Source: Ramlibacter algicola
GTDB lineage: Bacteria; Pseudomonadota; Gammaproteobacteria; Burkholderiales; Burkholderiaceae_C
Reading direction: 5' to 3'
Assembly (NCBI RefSeq): GCF_016641735.1
Contig: NZ_JAEDAO010000001.1
Location: forward strand, 2,170,001 to 2,234,000
Length of the DNA stretch: 64,000 bases
Part shown: positions 1 through 9,245 of the stretch, piece by piece
Numbering within the stretch: the first letter of the stretch is position 1
Layout of the letters: each line of letters starts with the position of its first letter
Position numbers and translations under genes: made by a program
Notes under the pieces: model-generated
Databases searched by the model: none
What the model saw: the letters and a program-made list of their open reading frames with translations, nothing else
Told to the model about the DNA's origin: nothing

Positions 1-669
1 ATGGCGCCCGTGCGTGGCGTCGGCATGGAGTCGCACGCTGTGCGTGCACGCATGGTCGAACGGCTCGCGGCCGAAGGCATCGCAGACGCGCGCGTGCTTG
101 GCGCGATGGGCAGCGTCGATCGGCACGGTTTCGTCGACAGCGCGCTGGTCAACCAGGCCTACGAAGACACCAGCCTGCCGATCGGGCTGGGTCAGACCAT
201 TTCCAAGCCGAGCGTCGTCGCGCGCATGGTGGAACTGCTGCTCGCCGGCACGCCGCAGGGGCGCCTCGGGCGCGTGCTCGAAGTGGGTACCGGGTGCGGC
301 TACCAGGCCGCCGTGCTCGCGCAGGTGGCTTCGGAGGTGTACAGCATCGAACGCCTGCGTGGCCTGCACGAGAAAGCGCGCGCCAACCTGCGGCCTCTGC
401 GCCTGGCCAACGTGCACCTGCTGTTCGGCGATGGCATGCAGGGGTTCGCGAAGGGCGCCCCGTACGCCGGCATCATCGCGGCCGCCGGTGGCGATGCCGT
501 GCCCGCGGCCTGGATCGAGCAGCTCGCCATCGGCGGGCGCATCGTGGCGCCGACGTCCATGGCCGGTGGCCGGCAGGTGCTGGTGGTGCTGGAGAAGACG
601 CCGCGCGAGCTGCGGCAGACCGTGCTCGAGACCGTCCAGTTCGTCCCCCTAAAATCGGGCATCGCCTAA
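1..669 (+). CDS. pcm: Protein-L-isoaspartate O-methyltransferase
   Basis: SAM-dependent enzyme that methylates L-isoaspartyl residues in aged proteins so that they can revert to aspartate; cytoplasmic. The family signature GQTISKP is seen near residue 64, followed by VARMVELL, and the SAM-binding motif I (VLEVGTGCGYQ) lies near residues 92-102. The 222 codons cover the whole catalytic domain (E. coli Pcm has 208 residues). The ATG is the first base of the window, so an upstream start cannot be excluded. It is followed 13 bp later by nlpD and then rpoS, the conserved pcm-nlpD-rpoS order of beta- and gammaproteobacteria, which supports the call. Confidence 0.93.
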   Translation: MAPVRGVGMESHAVRARMVERLAAEGIADARVLGAMGSVDRHGFVDSALVNQAYEDTSLPIGLGQTISKPSVVARMVELLLAGTPQGRLGRVLEVGTGCGYQAAVLAQVASEVYSIERLRGLHEKARANLRPLRLANVHLLFGDGMQGFAKGAPYAGIIAAAGGDAVPAAWIEQLAIGGRIVAPTSMAGGRQVLVVLEKTPRELRQTVLETVQFVPLKSGIA

Positions 670-682
670 AGGAACGACAACG

Positions 683-1573
683 ATGATGCGCATGCTTGGG
701 GGCCGGGGAGCCGCACTGGGACTGGCGATGCTGCTGCTCGCCGGCTGTGCGTCGAAGACGCGCACCCCGGCGCCGGTGGAGGACCGCAGCAACAATGCGC
801 GCGCGCCCGCCGCCGTCGTTGCCGACCCCGTGCGCCCGTTGCCGGGCGCCGAGAACGCGGGCAAGCCGGGCTACTACACCGTGCAGCGCGGCGACACGCT
901 GATCCGCATCTCGCTCGAGCATGGCCAGAACTGGCGCGACGTCGTGCGCTGGAATTCGCTCGACAACCCGAACGTCATCGAGGTGGGGCAGGTCCTGCGC
1001 GTGCAGCCGCCCGCGTCCGAAACCGTCGCGACACGGCCGGTGACGCAACCGGTCGTCGCCGCCACCGCGGTGCCGCCTGCGAGCGCCGCAAGCTCCGCCT
1101 TGCCGCCGGCCTCCGCCGCCAGTGCGCCGCGCTCCACCGCCAGCACCGTGGCTGCGGCACCGGCGCCCGTCGCCGCCCAGCCCGCCCTCACGCCCGACGA
1201 CGACATTCCGTGGGGCTGGCCCGCGCCGGGCAACAACTCGGTCGTCGGTGGCTTCGACGAGGTGAAGAACAAGGGCCTGGACATCGCCGGCAAGGCAGGC
1301 GACCCGGTGCTGGCTGCTGCCGATGGGCGCGTCGTGTACGCGGGCGCCGGGCTGCGCGGCTACGGCAACCTCATCATCCTGAAGCACAACAACACCTACC
1401 TCACTGCTTACGCGCACAACCAGACGTTGCTGGTCAAGGAAGACCAATCCGTGCGCAAAGGGCAGAAGATCGCGGAGATGGGATCGAGCGACGCCGACCG
1501 CGTGAAGCTGCACTTCGAGATCCGCCGTCTTGGCAAGCCGGTCGACCCGGCGAAGTACCTGGCGGCGAGGTAG
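683..1573 (+). CDS. nlpD: NlpD-like LysM / degenerate M23 lipoprotein
   Basis: Outer-membrane lipoprotein expected to activate an AmiC-type amidase at the division septum. Seen: a lipoprotein signal with lipobox LLAGC (lipidated Cys22), a LysM domain at about residues 64-107 ([10 protein letters not shown]), an Ala/Pro/Ser-rich linker to about residue 170, and an M23/LytM domain at about 185-295. The zinc site is degenerate: the usual first His is Asn197 in NKGLD, and the late motif is KLHFE rather than HLHFE. This matches NlpD-type activators rather than active endopeptidases. The 296 residues are shorter than E. coli NlpD. The gene ends 4 bp before the proposed rpoS start; in E. coli the main rpoS promoter lies inside nlpD. 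Confidence 0.9.
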   Translation: MMRMLGGRGAALGLAMLLLAGCASKTRTPAPVEDRSNNARAPAAVVADPVRPLPGAENAGKPGYYTVQRGDTLIRISLEHGQNWRDVVRWNSLDNPNVIEVGQVLRVQPPASETVATRPVTQPVVAATAVPPASAASSALPPASAASAPRSTASTVAAAPAPVAAQPALTPDDDIPWGWPAPGNNSVVGGFDEVKNKGLDIAGKAGDPVLAAADGRVVYAGAGLRGYGNLIILKHNNTYLTAYAHNQTLLVKEDQSVRKGQKIAEMGSSDADRVKLHFEIRRLGKPVDPAKYLAAR

Positions 1574-1577
1574 GGCT

Positions 1578-2573
1578 GTGGCACGCCGGCGCGAAGGACG
1601 CAGTCCGACGCCGCCGCCGGCAGCGCTGGAGCAGGGCGACCCGCCGCCCGTGCCCAACGGCAACGGCAGTACCGAGCCGAACGGGCCCGCCACCTGGGCC
1701 GGCGACGGCGACACCACCGACGCGCTCACCCTGTACCTGCGCGAGATCCGCCGCACAGAACTCTTCACGGCGCAGGAGGAATTCGAGACCGCCACCCGCG
1801 CCCGCGCGGGCGATTTCGCCGCGCGCCAGTCGATGATCGAGCACAACCTGCGGCTGGTCGTGAGCATTGCCAAGGCCTACATGGGGCGCGGCGTGCCGCT
1901 GTCGGACCTGATCGAGGAGGGCAACCTCGGCCTGATGCACGCGATCGGCAAGTTCGAACCGGAGCGCGGCTTCCGGTTCTCGACGTATGCGACCTGGTGG
2001 ATCCGCCAGTCCGTCGAGCGCGCGGTCATGAACCAGGGCCGCGTCATCCGGTTGCCGGTGCACGTCGTGCGCGAACTGCAGCAGGTGCTGCGGGCGCGCC
2101 GGTTGCTCGAGAACGACCCGGCGTTCCAGGCGGCCCGCGGCGGCACCCGTGGCGAGTCGGTGCGGGTGGAAGACGTCGCCGCGCTGCTCGGCCGCGACGT
2201 GCAGGAGGTCAGCGACCTGCTGGCGCTGGCCGAGGCGCCGCGGTCGCTGGACGCCTCGATGGATCGCGGCGACGACGAGCGCACGCTGGCCGACTCGCTG
2301 CCGGACGACCAGGCGGCGGATCCGACCGGCATCACGCACCACCACGAGGTCGAACGGCTGCTGGCCACCTGGGTCGACGCGCTGTCGGACCGCGAGCGCG
2401 AGATCCTCGAAGGCCGCTTCGGCCTGCACGACCGCGAGCCGGAGACGCTGGAGGTGCTGAGCGAGCGCCTGGGCCTGACGCGCGAACGGGTGCGACAGAT
2501 CCAGAACGAGGCCTTGCTCAAGCTGCGCCGGCAGATGACCCGGCGCGGCATCGATCGCGGCGCGCTGTTCTGA
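1578..2573 (+). CDS. rpoS: RNA polymerase sigma factor RpoS
   Basis: Stationary-phase/general stress sigma-70 family factor. Region 2 is clear ([40 protein letters not shown]), and region 4.2 ends the protein ([20 protein letters not shown]). The reading frame is open from an ATG at 1530 inside nlpD. I prefer the GTG at 1578 because GAGG (1567-1570) sits 7 bp upstream, and because translation from 1530 would add basic residues encoded by the nlpD overlap. From GTG the protein has 331 residues, normal for RpoS. The N-terminal ~35 residues are Pro/Gly-rich. The pcm-nlpD context separates it from RpoD and RpoH. Confidence 0.92.
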   Translation: MARRREGRSPTPPPAALEQGDPPPVPNGNGSTEPNGPATWAGDGDTTDALTLYLREIRRTELFTAQEEFETATRARAGDFAARQSMIEHNLRLVVSIAKAYMGRGVPLSDLIEEGNLGLMHAIGKFEPERGFRFSTYATWWIRQSVERAVMNQGRVIRLPVHVVRELQQVLRARRLLENDPAFQAARGGTRGESVRVEDVAALLGRDVQEVSDLLALAEAPRSLDASMDRGDDERTLADSLPDDQAADPTGITHHHEVERLLATWVDALSDREREILEGRFGLHDREPETLEVLSERLGLTRERVRQIQNEALLKLRRQMTRRGIDRGALF

Positions 2574-2590
2574 TCGGCTAGAGTCGCCGC

Positions 2591-3376
2591 ATGGCCTGGC
2601 CCGTGCTCGTCTTCGACATCGAAAGCATCCCTGACGTCGCGGGGCTGCGCGCCACGCGCGGCATGCCCGCGGACCTCCCCGACGACCAGGTCTACGCCGC
2701 CTGGGCGGACGAGCGCAAGGCCGCGGGGCAGTCGGAGTTCCTGCCGCTGTACCTGCAGCGCATCCTGGTGATCAGCTGCGTGTTCCGCAGCAGCGAAGGC
2801 CTGCGCGTGCACTCGTTCGTCGATCGCGACAACGCGAGCGAAGGGCGCATCGTGCAATCCTTCTTCAACAGCATCGAGAAGCACGTGCCGCAGCTGGTCA
2901 GCTGGAACGGCGGCGGCTTCGACCTGCCGGTGCTGCACTACCGCGGCCTGCGGCACGGCGTGGTCGCCGACAAGTACTGGGACCTCGGCGACGACGACCG
3001 CGAGTTCAAGTGGAACAACTACATCGGCCGGTACCACATGCGGCACCTGGACCTGATGGACCTGCTGGCGATGTACCAGCCGCGCGCCAACGCGCCGCTC
3101 GATGCGATGGCCAAGCTGTGTGGCTTCCCCGGCAAGCTGGGCATGGACGGCAGCCAGGTCTGGCCGGCGTTCCAGCGCGGCGAGCTGGAGGACATCCGCC
3201 GGTACTGCGAGACCGACGTGATGAACACGTACCTGCTGTACTGCCGCTTCCAGAAGATGCGTGCCGGGCTGACCGAGGCCGAGTACGAGCAGGAGATCGC
3301 CTTCGTGCGGCAGACGCTGGGCGGGCTCGCGGCCGACGAGCCGCACTGGCGCGAGTACCTCGACGCCTGGGCCTGA
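2591..3376 (+). CDS. 3'-5' exonuclease, PF10108-type
   Basis: Predicted DnaQ-like/polymerase-B-exonuclease-like nuclease, long mislabelled as a polysaccharide biosynthesis protein. Seen: an N-terminal VFDIESIPD giving the DxE pair of the DEDD fold near residues 9-11, a central [17 protein letters not shown] block (exo II-like), and a C-terminal [16 protein letters not shown] block carrying the last acidic residue and Tyr, as in DEDDy nucleases. Length 261 residues. It starts 17 bp after rpoS and is followed by rlmD on the same strand. The substrate is unknown; exonuclease activity is inferred from the family. Confidence 0.8.
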   Translation: MAWPVLVFDIESIPDVAGLRATRGMPADLPDDQVYAAWADERKAAGQSEFLPLYLQRILVISCVFRSSEGLRVHSFVDRDNASEGRIVQSFFNSIEKHVPQLVSWNGGGFDLPVLHYRGLRHGVVADKYWDLGDDDREFKWNNYIGRYHMRHLDLMDLLAMYQPRANAPLDAMAKLCGFPGKLGMDGSQVWPAFQRGELEDIRRYCETDVMNTYLLYCRFQKMRAGLTEAEYEQEIAFVRQTLGGLAADEPHWREYLDAWA

Positions 3377-3407
3377 GACCTTCGCGCGCCCTGAGACAAT
3401 CGGGGCA

Positions 3408-4793
3408 ATGAGAGACAAGACTGCATCGGCCCCCGTCGAGGGGCCGCTCGCCGTGGACGCGCTGGACATCGAGGCCCAGGGCGTGGCGCGCCGGCCGGAC
3501 GGCAAGGTGGTGTTCATCGACGGCGCGCTGCCAGGCGAAACCGTCAGCGTGCAGGTCACGCGGCGCAAGAACAACTGGGAGCAGGGGGCGCTCGTCGCCG
3601 TCCACCGCGAATCGTCGCAGCGGGTCAAGCCCCGCTGCCCGCATTTCGGCCTGCACGAGGGCGCGTGCGGCGGCTGCAAGATGCAGCACCTGCACCCGGC
3701 GGCGCAGGTCGCGATCAAGCAACGGGTGCTGGAGGACAACCTGTGGCACCTGGGCAAGGTCAAGCCCGACCTCGTGCTGCGGCCGATCCAGGGCCCCGAC
3801 TGGAACTACCGCTGGCGTGCGCGCTTTTCCGTGCGGCACGTGCGCAAGAAGGGCGTGGTGCTGGTCGGCTTCCACGAACGCAAGAGCCGCTATGTCGCCG
3901 ACATCCGCGAATGCCACGTGGTGCCCCAGGAGGTGAGCGACCTGCTGCTGCCGCTGCGGGACCTGATCGGGTCGATGGAGGCGATCGAGACCTGCCCGCA
4001 GATCGAGCTGGCTTGCGGCGACGACGTGATCGCGCTGGTGCTGCGCCACCTGGAGCCGCTCAGCGCGCCCGATGTCGACAAGCTGCGGGTCTTCCAGCGC
4101 GAACATCCGGCTGTGCAGTGGTGGCTGCAGCCGAAGGGGCCCGACACGGTGCACCTGCTCGACGAAGCGGACCCGCGCCAGCTGGCCTATGCGCTGCAGG
4201 AGTTCGGGCTCGTGATGCCGTTCAGGCCGACGGACTTCACGCAGGTCAATCCGCACATCAACCGCACGCTGGTCGGCCGCGCGCTGCGGCTGCTGGATGT
4301 GCAGCCGGAAGATCGCGTGATCGACTGGTTCTGCGGCCTCGGCAACTTCACGCTGCCGCTGGCGACGCAGGCGCGCGAAGTGCTGGGCATCGAGGGCAGC
4401 GAAGCGCTCGTCGCGCGCTCGCGCGAGAACTGGGCGGGCAATGCCCAGCGGCGTGCGCTCGCACCGACCACGTTCGTGGCGCGCAACCTGTTCGAGATCA
4501 CGCCCCAGCAGCTGGTCGCCGACGGCATCGCCGACCGCTGGCTGGTCGACCCGCCGCGCGAGGGCGCGTTCGCGCTGGCCAAGGCCATCGCCGACCTGCA
4601 CCAGGACCCGCAGCTGGCGCCGGGATGGACGCCACCGCGGCGCATCGTCTACGTGAGCTGCAATCCCGCGACGCTCGCGCGCGATGCGGGCCTGCTGGTG
4701 CACCAGGGTGGCTACCGGTGCTCGGCCGCGGGCGTGGTGAACATGTTCCCGCACACCGCGCACGTCGAGAGCATCGCGGTGTTCGACCGCTGA
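3408..4793 (+). CDS. rlmD: 23S rRNA (uracil-1939-C5)-methyltransferase RlmD
   Basis: Methylates a uridine of 23S rRNA using SAM. Seen: an N-terminal TRAM-like RNA-binding segment (about residues 15-70), an iron-sulfur Cys cluster in [14 protein letters not shown] (residues ~76-90), the SAM-binding block [14 protein letters not shown], and the catalytic-Cys block [13 protein letters not shown] near residue 415. Length 461 residues. The closest alternatives are the RlmCD/TrmA relatives; the four-Cys cluster together with TRAM favours RlmD. A strong hairpin terminator follows 6 bp after the stop codon. Confidence 0.9.
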   Translation: MRDKTASAPVEGPLAVDALDIEAQGVARRPDGKVVFIDGALPGETVSVQVTRRKNNWEQGALVAVHRESSQRVKPRCPHFGLHEGACGGCKMQHLHPAAQVAIKQRVLEDNLWHLGKVKPDLVLRPIQGPDWNYRWRARFSVRHVRKKGVVLVGFHERKSRYVADIRECHVVPQEVSDLLLPLRDLIGSMEAIETCPQIELACGDDVIALVLRHLEPLSAPDVDKLRVFQREHPAVQWWLQPKGPDTVHLLDEADPRQLAYALQEFGLVMPFRPTDFTQVNPHINRTLVGRALRLLDVQPEDRVIDWFCGLGNFTLPLATQAREVLGIEGSEALVARSRENWAGNAQRRALAPTTFVARNLFEITPQQLVADGIADRWLVDPPREGAFALAKAIADLHQDPQLAPGWTPPRRIVYVSCNPATLARDAGLLVHQGGYRCSAAGVVNMFPHTAHVESIAVFDR

Positions 4794-4798
4794 AATGA

Positions 4799-4824
4799 AA
4801 ACAGGGCCCCGAGGGGCCCTGTTT
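4799..4824. terminator. Bidirectional intrinsic terminator
   Basis: A near-perfect hairpin of AAACAGGGCCCC and GGGGCCCTGTTT around a GA centre, with A-rich flank on one side and TTT on the other. It lies between the convergent rlmD (plus) and Bax-inhibitor-like (minus) genes and can serve both. Confidence 0.85.
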
Positions 4825-4843
4825 GCGATCCGGGATTGACGGG

Positions 4844-5533
4844 TCAATCGTTGCTGCTGCCCAGGCCGAGGATGGCCAGCAGGCTCTGGAACACGTTGAA
4901 CGCGTCCAGGTACAGCGCCAGCGTGGCGGTGATGTAGTTCGTCTCGCCGCCGTCGAGGATGCGCTTGACGTCGTAGACCATGAAGCCGCTGAAGATGCCG
5001 ATGGCCATCACGCTGATCACCAGCATGCCGGTCGTCGAGCCGACGAACACGTTGATGATCGAGCCGACCACCAGCGCCAGCGCGCCGACGAACAGGAACT
5101 TGCCGAAGCCCGACAGGTCGCGCTTGATGAACGTCGCCATCGTCGCCATCGCGAAGAAGATGGCCGCGGTGCCGCCGAAGGCAGTCATCACGATCGTGCC
5201 GCCGTCCTTCAGGCCCAGGATGACCGCAAGCAGGCGCGAGAGCATCAGGCCCATGAAGAAGGTGAAGCCCAGCAGCACGCCGATGCCTGCCGCGGAGTTC
5301 TTGGTCTTCTCGATCGCGAACATGAAGCCGAACGCGCCGCCCAGGAACACGATCAGACCGAGCCCGCCGGTCAGGCCGCGGGTCAGGCCGGTCGCCAGGC
5401 CCAGCCAGGCGCCGAGCACGGTGGGCACCAGGCTCAGGGCGAGCAGCCAGTAGGTGTTGCGCAGGACGCGATGGCGTTCCTGCGACGAACCGATCGCATA
5501 CCCACGGCTGTCGATCACCACTTGCTCGTTCAT
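4844..5533 (-). CDS. Bax inhibitor-1 / YccA family membrane protein
   Basis: Inner-membrane protein of the BI-1/YccA/YbhL family, linked in E. coli (YccA) to modulation of FtsH; some homologues leak calcium. The 229-residue protein starts at the ATG at 5533, preceded by a strong GGAAGGAG Shine-Dalgarno. About seven hydrophobic helices run from residue 25 ([17 protein letters not shown]) to the C-terminus, and the family-typical block VYDVKRI is followed by [20 protein letters not shown]. The frame stays open upstream, but those extra residues are not hydrophobic and lie in the divergent promoter region. The exact physiological role is not visible from sequence. Confidence 0.88.
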   Translation of the reverse strand: MNEQVVIDSRGYAIGSSQERHRVLRNTYWLLALSLVPTVLGAWLGLATGLTRGLTGGLGLIVFLGGAFGFMFAIEKTKNSAAGIGVLLGFTFFMGLMLSRLLAVILGLKDGGTIVMTAFGGTAAIFFAMATMATFIKRDLSGFGKFLFVGALALVVGSIINVFVGSTTGMLVISVMAIGIFSGFMVYDVKRILDGGETNYITATLALYLDAFNVFQSLLAILGLGSSND

Positions 5534-5638
5534 ACGAAAGCTCCTTCCAAGGTGCCGAGTTAGACGGAACGATTCTAGGTTGGTTCCCAGTGCGCGGAAG
5601 CGCATGTCCTTGCGTTGCGCGGCGTTTATGCTCGCGGC

Positions 5639-6046
5639 ATGAAAAGCAAACCTGCGCTCGAACTGGCCGATGTCAAGGCCATCGCTGCCGCCGCGGAAGC
5701 GGAAGCCCTGAAGCACCAGTGGGCGGTGTCCATCGCCATCGTCGACGACGGCGGCCACTTGCTGTGGTTGCAGCGCCTGGACGGCGCAGCCCCGATCTCC
5801 GCGCAGATCGCGCCGGCGAAGGCGCGCACCGCGGCGGTTGGCCGCCGCGAGAGCCGGCTCTACGAGGAGATGGTCAACGGCGGCCGCGTCTCGTTCCTGA
5901 GCGCCCCGGGCCTCGAAGGCCTGCTGGAAGGCGGCGTGCCGGTCCTCAAGGATGGGCAGTGCCTGGGCGCGGTGGGGGTCAGCGGCGTGAAGTCGACGGA
6001 AGACGCGCAGATCGCGCGGGCGGGCATCGCCGCGATCGGGCTCTGA
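5639..6046 (+). CDS. GlcG/HbpS-like (DUF336) protein
   Basis: Small protein of the heme-degrading/HbpS-like GlcG family. The 135 residues show the family core: [21 protein letters not shown] near residues 30-50, and a C-terminal [19 protein letters not shown] block. No signal peptide is seen, so it is probably cytosolic. The chosen ATG (5639) matches the usual family N-terminus; an in-frame ATG 24 bp upstream is possible. Members bind heme or cobalamin, or are of unknown function. The neighbouring iron genes (bfd, feoAB, bfr) make a heme/iron link plausible, but this is inference. Confidence 0.8.
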   Translation: MKSKPALELADVKAIAAAAEAEALKHQWAVSIAIVDDGGHLLWLQRLDGAAPISAQIAPAKARTAAVGRRESRLYEEMVNGGRVSFLSAPGLEGLLEGGVPVLKDGQCLGAVGVSGVKSTEDAQIARAGIAAIGL

Positions 6047-6096
6047 GGCTCAGCCGCGCAGCACCCAGCGCGCGGCGACCAGGACGACGCCCGCGC

Positions 6097-6339
6097 TCAG
6101 GCCGAGCAGGAGGACGAGGAATTCCATCCGGGCAGGTCCGAGCGGTCCTGCTGGCCGCGCAGGGCGGCCACCGGGAAGGTGGCACTGCACTGGTTGACGA
6201 TGTCGCGCGCGCAGCCTTCGCACTGGCCGCACTGCGTCGCCACGCCGAGCTCGAACTGGATGTCGTCGAAGGTCATGCCGGCCTTCGCATGGCGGGTGAT
6301 CTCGCGGTCGGAGATGCGGCGGCAGACACAGACGATCAT
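6097..6339 (-). CDS. bfd: Bacterioferritin-associated ferredoxin
   Basis: Small [2Fe-2S] protein that docks on bacterioferritin and passes electrons to the core for iron release. From ATG 6339 it has 80 residues with the BFD arrangement of four cysteines: Cys4 and Cys6 in [11 protein letters not shown], then CGQCEGC near residues 37-42. The frame is open upstream, but the BFD domain begins exactly at MIVCVC. It is transcribed divergently from feoAB across a Fur-type palindrome and an AT-rich promoter. The bfr gene, its presumed partner, lies 2.3 kb away. Confidence 0.9.
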   Translation of the reverse strand: MIVCVCRRISDREITRHAKAGMTFDDIQFELGVATQCGQCEGCARDIVNQCSATFPVAALRGQQDRSDLPGWNSSSSCSA

Positions 6340-6384
6340 CGGGAACGGCTCAGGTGGATGGTGGCGTTGGGCGAGGCGGCACTC

Positions 6385-6422
6385 AGTATAAATGCGAATC
6401 GCTCGCATTGGCAATCTATAAT
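6385..6422. promoter_or_regulatory. Divergent bfd/feoAB promoter with Fur-type box
   Basis: AATGCGAATCGCTCGCATT at 6391-6409 is a 7-5-7 perfect inverted repeat that resembles Fur boxes of betaproteobacteria. On the minus strand it fills the 18-bp spacer between TTGCCA (6414-6409) and TATACT (6390-6385), a good promoter for bfd. On the plus strand a perfect TATAAT lies at 6417-6422 for feoA; its -35 is weak and falls inside the box. A bound repressor would block both promoters. Confidence 0.7.
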
Positions 6423-6452
6423 TGCGTCAAATCCCTCCGGGCCACCTGACCA

Positions 6453-6776
6453 ATGACCGTCGACACCGTCCTTTCCCCGGCGCTGCAGGCCGATGCCGCG
6501 CCTGTAGCCGCTGAGCTCGCCCAGCGGCTGGACGGCGCGCCCCCGGGCGTGCCGTTCCGGGTGCGGCACGTCGATCACGACCCGGCCGTGCCCGAGCGCG
6601 CCCGCCAGCTGGAGGAGATCGGTTTCTTTCCCGGTGAGCACGTGACCGTGATGGCGCGCGGCTTGCCGGGCGGCGACCCGCTGGCCGTACGCATCGGCCT
6701 GTCCACCTTCGCCCTGCGCCGGGCCGAGGCCGCCTGCGTGCGCATCGAGCCGGTGCCCCGCGCGGCAGCGGGATGA
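6453..6776 (+). CDS. feoA: Ferrous iron transport protein A
   Basis: Small cytosolic SH3-like partner of FeoB. The FeoA core occupies about residues 35-107: [20 protein letters not shown], then [18 protein letters not shown] and DPLAVRIG. The N-terminal ~30 residues are an Ala-rich extension beyond the usual ~75-85-residue FeoA. The stop codon overlaps the feoB start as ATGA (6773-6776), so the two are translationally coupled. A TATAAT box and a Fur-type palindrome lie upstream. No feoC is seen after feoB. Confidence 0.9.
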   Translation: MTVDTVLSPALQADAAPVAAELAQRLDGAPPGVPFRVRHVDHDPAVPERARQLEEIGFFPGEHVTVMARGLPGGDPLAVRIGLSTFALRRAEAACVRIEPVPRAAAG

Positions 6777-8647
6777 AGGAAGCCGTCATCCACCTGCACC
6801 CGCCGGGGCGCCTGGCGGCGCTGGTGGGCAACCCCAACGCCGGCAAGACGGCGCTGTTCAACCGCCTCACCGGCAGCAGCCAGAAGGTCGCGAACTACGC
6901 CGGCGTCACCATCGAGCGCAAGGAGGGCCGCCTGGCCCTCGCGTCGGGCAAGACCGTGCGCGTGCTGGACCTGCCCGGCACCTACAGCCTGCATCCGCGC
7001 TCGCCCGACGAGCGCATCACGTGCGACGTGCTCCTGGGCACGGCGCAAGGCGAGAAGCGCCCGGACCTCGTCGTCTGCGTGCTCGACGCCACCAACCTGC
7101 GCCGCAGCCTGCGGCTGGTGCTGGGCGTGCAGCGCATGGGGCTGCCCTGCGTGGTCGCGCTGAACATGGCGGACCTGGCGGCGCAGCGCGGGCTGCGCAT
7201 CGATGCGCAGGCGCTGTCGCGTGAGCTGGGCGTTCCCGTCGTCACGACGGTGGCCGTGGAGGGCAACGGCGACGCAGCGCTGCGCGACTTGCTCGAGCGC
7301 CCCGAGGTGTGGACACAAGCGGCGGCCCCCGTCGCACGCAACGACGACGTGCCCGATCACGAAGTGGTGCGCGGCATCCTCGAGCGGCTCGGGCTCGACA
7401 CCGCCGCGCCCCATCTGGCCAGCGACCGAATCGATCGCGTCGTGTTGCATCCGGTGCTCGGGCCCGTGCTGCTGGCCGTGCTGCTGTTCCTCGTGTTCCA
7501 GGCGGTGTTCGCGTGGGCCGAGGTGCCGAAAGGCGTCATCGAGGGCGCGGCCGGATGGATCAGCGACGGCATCACCGCGGCACTGCCGGACGGATTGCTC
7601 CGCAGCTTCCTGGTGGACGGTCTTGTCGCCGGCGTCGGCGGCGTGCTGGTGTTCCTGCCGCAGATCCTGATCCTGTTCTTCTTCATCCTCGTGCTCGAGG
7701 AATCGGGCTACTTGCCGCGCGCCGCGTTCCTGCTGGATCGGTTGATGGGCGGGGTGGGGCTGTCCGGCCGCTCGTTCATCCCGCTGCTTTCGAGCTTCGC
7801 GTGCGCCATCCCGGGGATCATGGCGACGCGCACGATCTCGAACCCGCGCGACCGCCTCGTGACGATCATGATCGCGCCGATGATGACCTGCTCGGCGCGG
7901 CTGCCGGTGTACGCGCTGCTGATCGGCGCGTTCATCCCGCATCGCGATATCGGTGCCGGCATCGAACTGCAGGGGCTGGTGCTGTTCGTGCTCTACGTCG
8001 CCGGCATCGTCGGTTCGCTGGCCGTCGCGTGGATCCTCAAGCGCACCACGGCCAAGGGCCTGCCGCGCCCGCTGATGATGGAGCTGCCCACGTACCACTG
8101 GCCGCACTGGCGCAACGTGGCGCTCGGGCTGTGGCAACGCGCGGTGATCTTCCTGCGCCGCGTCGGCGGGATCATCCTGGTGCTGACGATCGCGCTGTGG
8201 GTGCTGGCGACGTTCCCGGGTGCGCCTGCGGACGCAACGCGCCCTGCGATCGAATACAGCTTCGCCGGGATGCTGGGCAAGGGCCTCGCGGTGCTGCTGG
8301 CGCCGATCGGCTTCAACTGGCAGATCAGCATCGCGCTCGTGCCGGGCCTGGCGGCGCGCGAGGTGGCGGTCAGTTCCCTCGGGACGGTCTACGCGCTGTC
8401 GGGGGTGAAGGACAACGCGGCGCAGGCGCTCGGGCCGATCATCGCGCAGAGCTGGAGCCTGGCGACAGCGCTGTCGCTGCTGGCCTGGTACGTGTTCGCG
8501 CCGCAGTGCCTGTCGACGCTGGCCACCGTCAAGCGCGAGACCGGTGGCTGGAAGTGGGCGCTGGTGATGGCCGGCTACCTGTTCGCGCTGGCGTACGTGG
8601 CGTCGTTCGCCACGTACCGCATCGCGCTGGCGCTCGGCTGGGGCTAG
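6773..8647 (+). CDS. feoB: Ferrous iron transporter FeoB
   Basis: GTP-driven inner-membrane Fe(II) uptake protein. The N-terminal G domain shows G1 GNPNAGKT (about residues 19-26), G2 NYAGVTIE, G3 DLPGTYSL and G4 NMAD, followed by the helical GDI region. The membrane part starts near residue 230 and carries two Gate-type blocks, one around LSGRSFIPLLSSFACAIPGI and one around LVPGLAAREVAVSS. The length of 624 is at the short end for FeoB (E. coli 773), with no large C-terminal cytoplasmic tail. Coupled to feoA; iron-repressed control through the upstream Fur-type box is inferred. Confidence 0.93.
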   Translation: MKEAVIHLHPPGRLAALVGNPNAGKTALFNRLTGSSQKVANYAGVTIERKEGRLALASGKTVRVLDLPGTYSLHPRSPDERITCDVLLGTAQGEKRPDLVVCVLDATNLRRSLRLVLGVQRMGLPCVVALNMADLAAQRGLRIDAQALSRELGVPVVTTVAVEGNGDAALRDLLERPEVWTQAAAPVARNDDVPDHEVVRGILERLGLDTAAPHLASDRIDRVVLHPVLGPVLLAVLLFLVFQAVFAWAEVPKGVIEGAAGWISDGITAALPDGLLRSFLVDGLVAGVGGVLVFLPQILILFFFILVLEESGYLPRAAFLLDRLMGGVGLSGRSFIPLLSSFACAIPGIMATRTISNPRDRLVTIMIAPMMTCSARLPVYALLIGAFIPHRDIGAGIELQGLVLFVLYVAGIVGSLAVAWILKRTTAKGLPRPLMMELPTYHWPHWRNVALGLWQRAVIFLRRVGGIILVLTIALWVLATFPGAPADATRPAIEYSFAGMLGKGLAVLLAPIGFNWQISIALVPGLAAREVAVSSLGTVYALSGVKDNAAQALGPIIAQSWSLATALSLLAWYVFAPQCLSTLATVKRETGGWKWALVMAGYLFALAYVASFATYRIALALGWG

Positions 8648-8662
8648 ACGTGGAAGAGGGCC

Positions 8663-9142
8663 TCAGCCCTCGATCTCGCCCATCGCCGACTGCAGGTAGT
8701 TCTGCAGCCCGATCTTGCCGAGCAGGTCGATCTGGGTCTCGAGCCAGTCGATGTGTTCCTCGGTGTCCTCGAGGATGGCGACCAGGATCTCGCGCGAGAC
8801 GAAGTCCTGCGCCTGTTCGCACGCGACGATGCCCGCCTTGACGGTGGCCTGCGCGCCGCGCTCGCTCTGGAGGTCGCCGTCGAGGATCTCCGGCACGTCC
8901 TCGCCCACGAGCAGCTTGCCCAGGTCCTGCAGGTTCGGCAGGCCGTCCAGCATCAGGATGCGTTCCATCAGCTTGTCGGCGTGCTTCATCTCGCCGATGG
9001 ACTCCTCGTATTCCTTTTTCGCGAGCCGCTCCAGGCCCCAGTGCTTGAGGATGCGGTAGTGCAGGAAGTACTGGTTGGTCGCCGTCAGCTCGTTCTTCAG
9101 CTGCGCCTGCAGGTGCTGGATGACGCCCGGGTTGCCTTGCAT
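8663..9142 (-). CDS. bfr: Bacterioferritin
   Basis: 24-mer heme-containing iron store. The 159-residue protein starts at [11 protein letters not shown]. In E. coli Bfr numbering the ferroxidase ligands Glu18, Glu51, His54, Glu94 and His130 and the heme ligand Met52 are present, but position 127 is Thr rather than Glu (segment [11 protein letters not shown]). The diiron site is therefore atypical, as in some two-subunit bacterioferritin systems. The upstream frame extends nine codons, but the Met at 9142 matches the family start. It lies convergent to feoB and codirectional with ahpCF, tying iron storage to peroxide defence. Confidence 0.93.
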   Translation of the reverse strand: MQGNPGVIQHLQAQLKNELTATNQYFLHYRILKHWGLERLAKKEYEESIGEMKHADKLMERILMLDGLPNLQDLGKLLVGEDVPEILDGDLQSERGAQATVKAGIVACEQAQDFVSREILVAILEDTEEHIDWLETQIDLLGKIGLQNYLQSAMGEIEG

Positions 9143-9245
9143 TGTTGTTCTCCTGATTGCGAGGCCCACATTCTCGCCGCGGAGGCGCGGCCTGCACGCA
9201 AGCCCACACGCACGCGGACGGCGTGCGTGTGAGAAGCGTTCGTGT

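Noticed and set aside
3006..4847. Very long minus-strand frames opposite rlmD, ppsA, clpB, aceA and others.
   Set aside because: High GC makes antisense frames long; their products are Arg/His/Asp-rich shadows of well-supported genes.
6050..6127. Tiny minus-strand ORF encoding a 25-residue hydrophobic peptide ([21 protein letters not shown]...).
   Set aside because: No ribosome binding site, overlaps the bfd 3' end, and hydrophobic frames of this size are common; could be real but is not supported.
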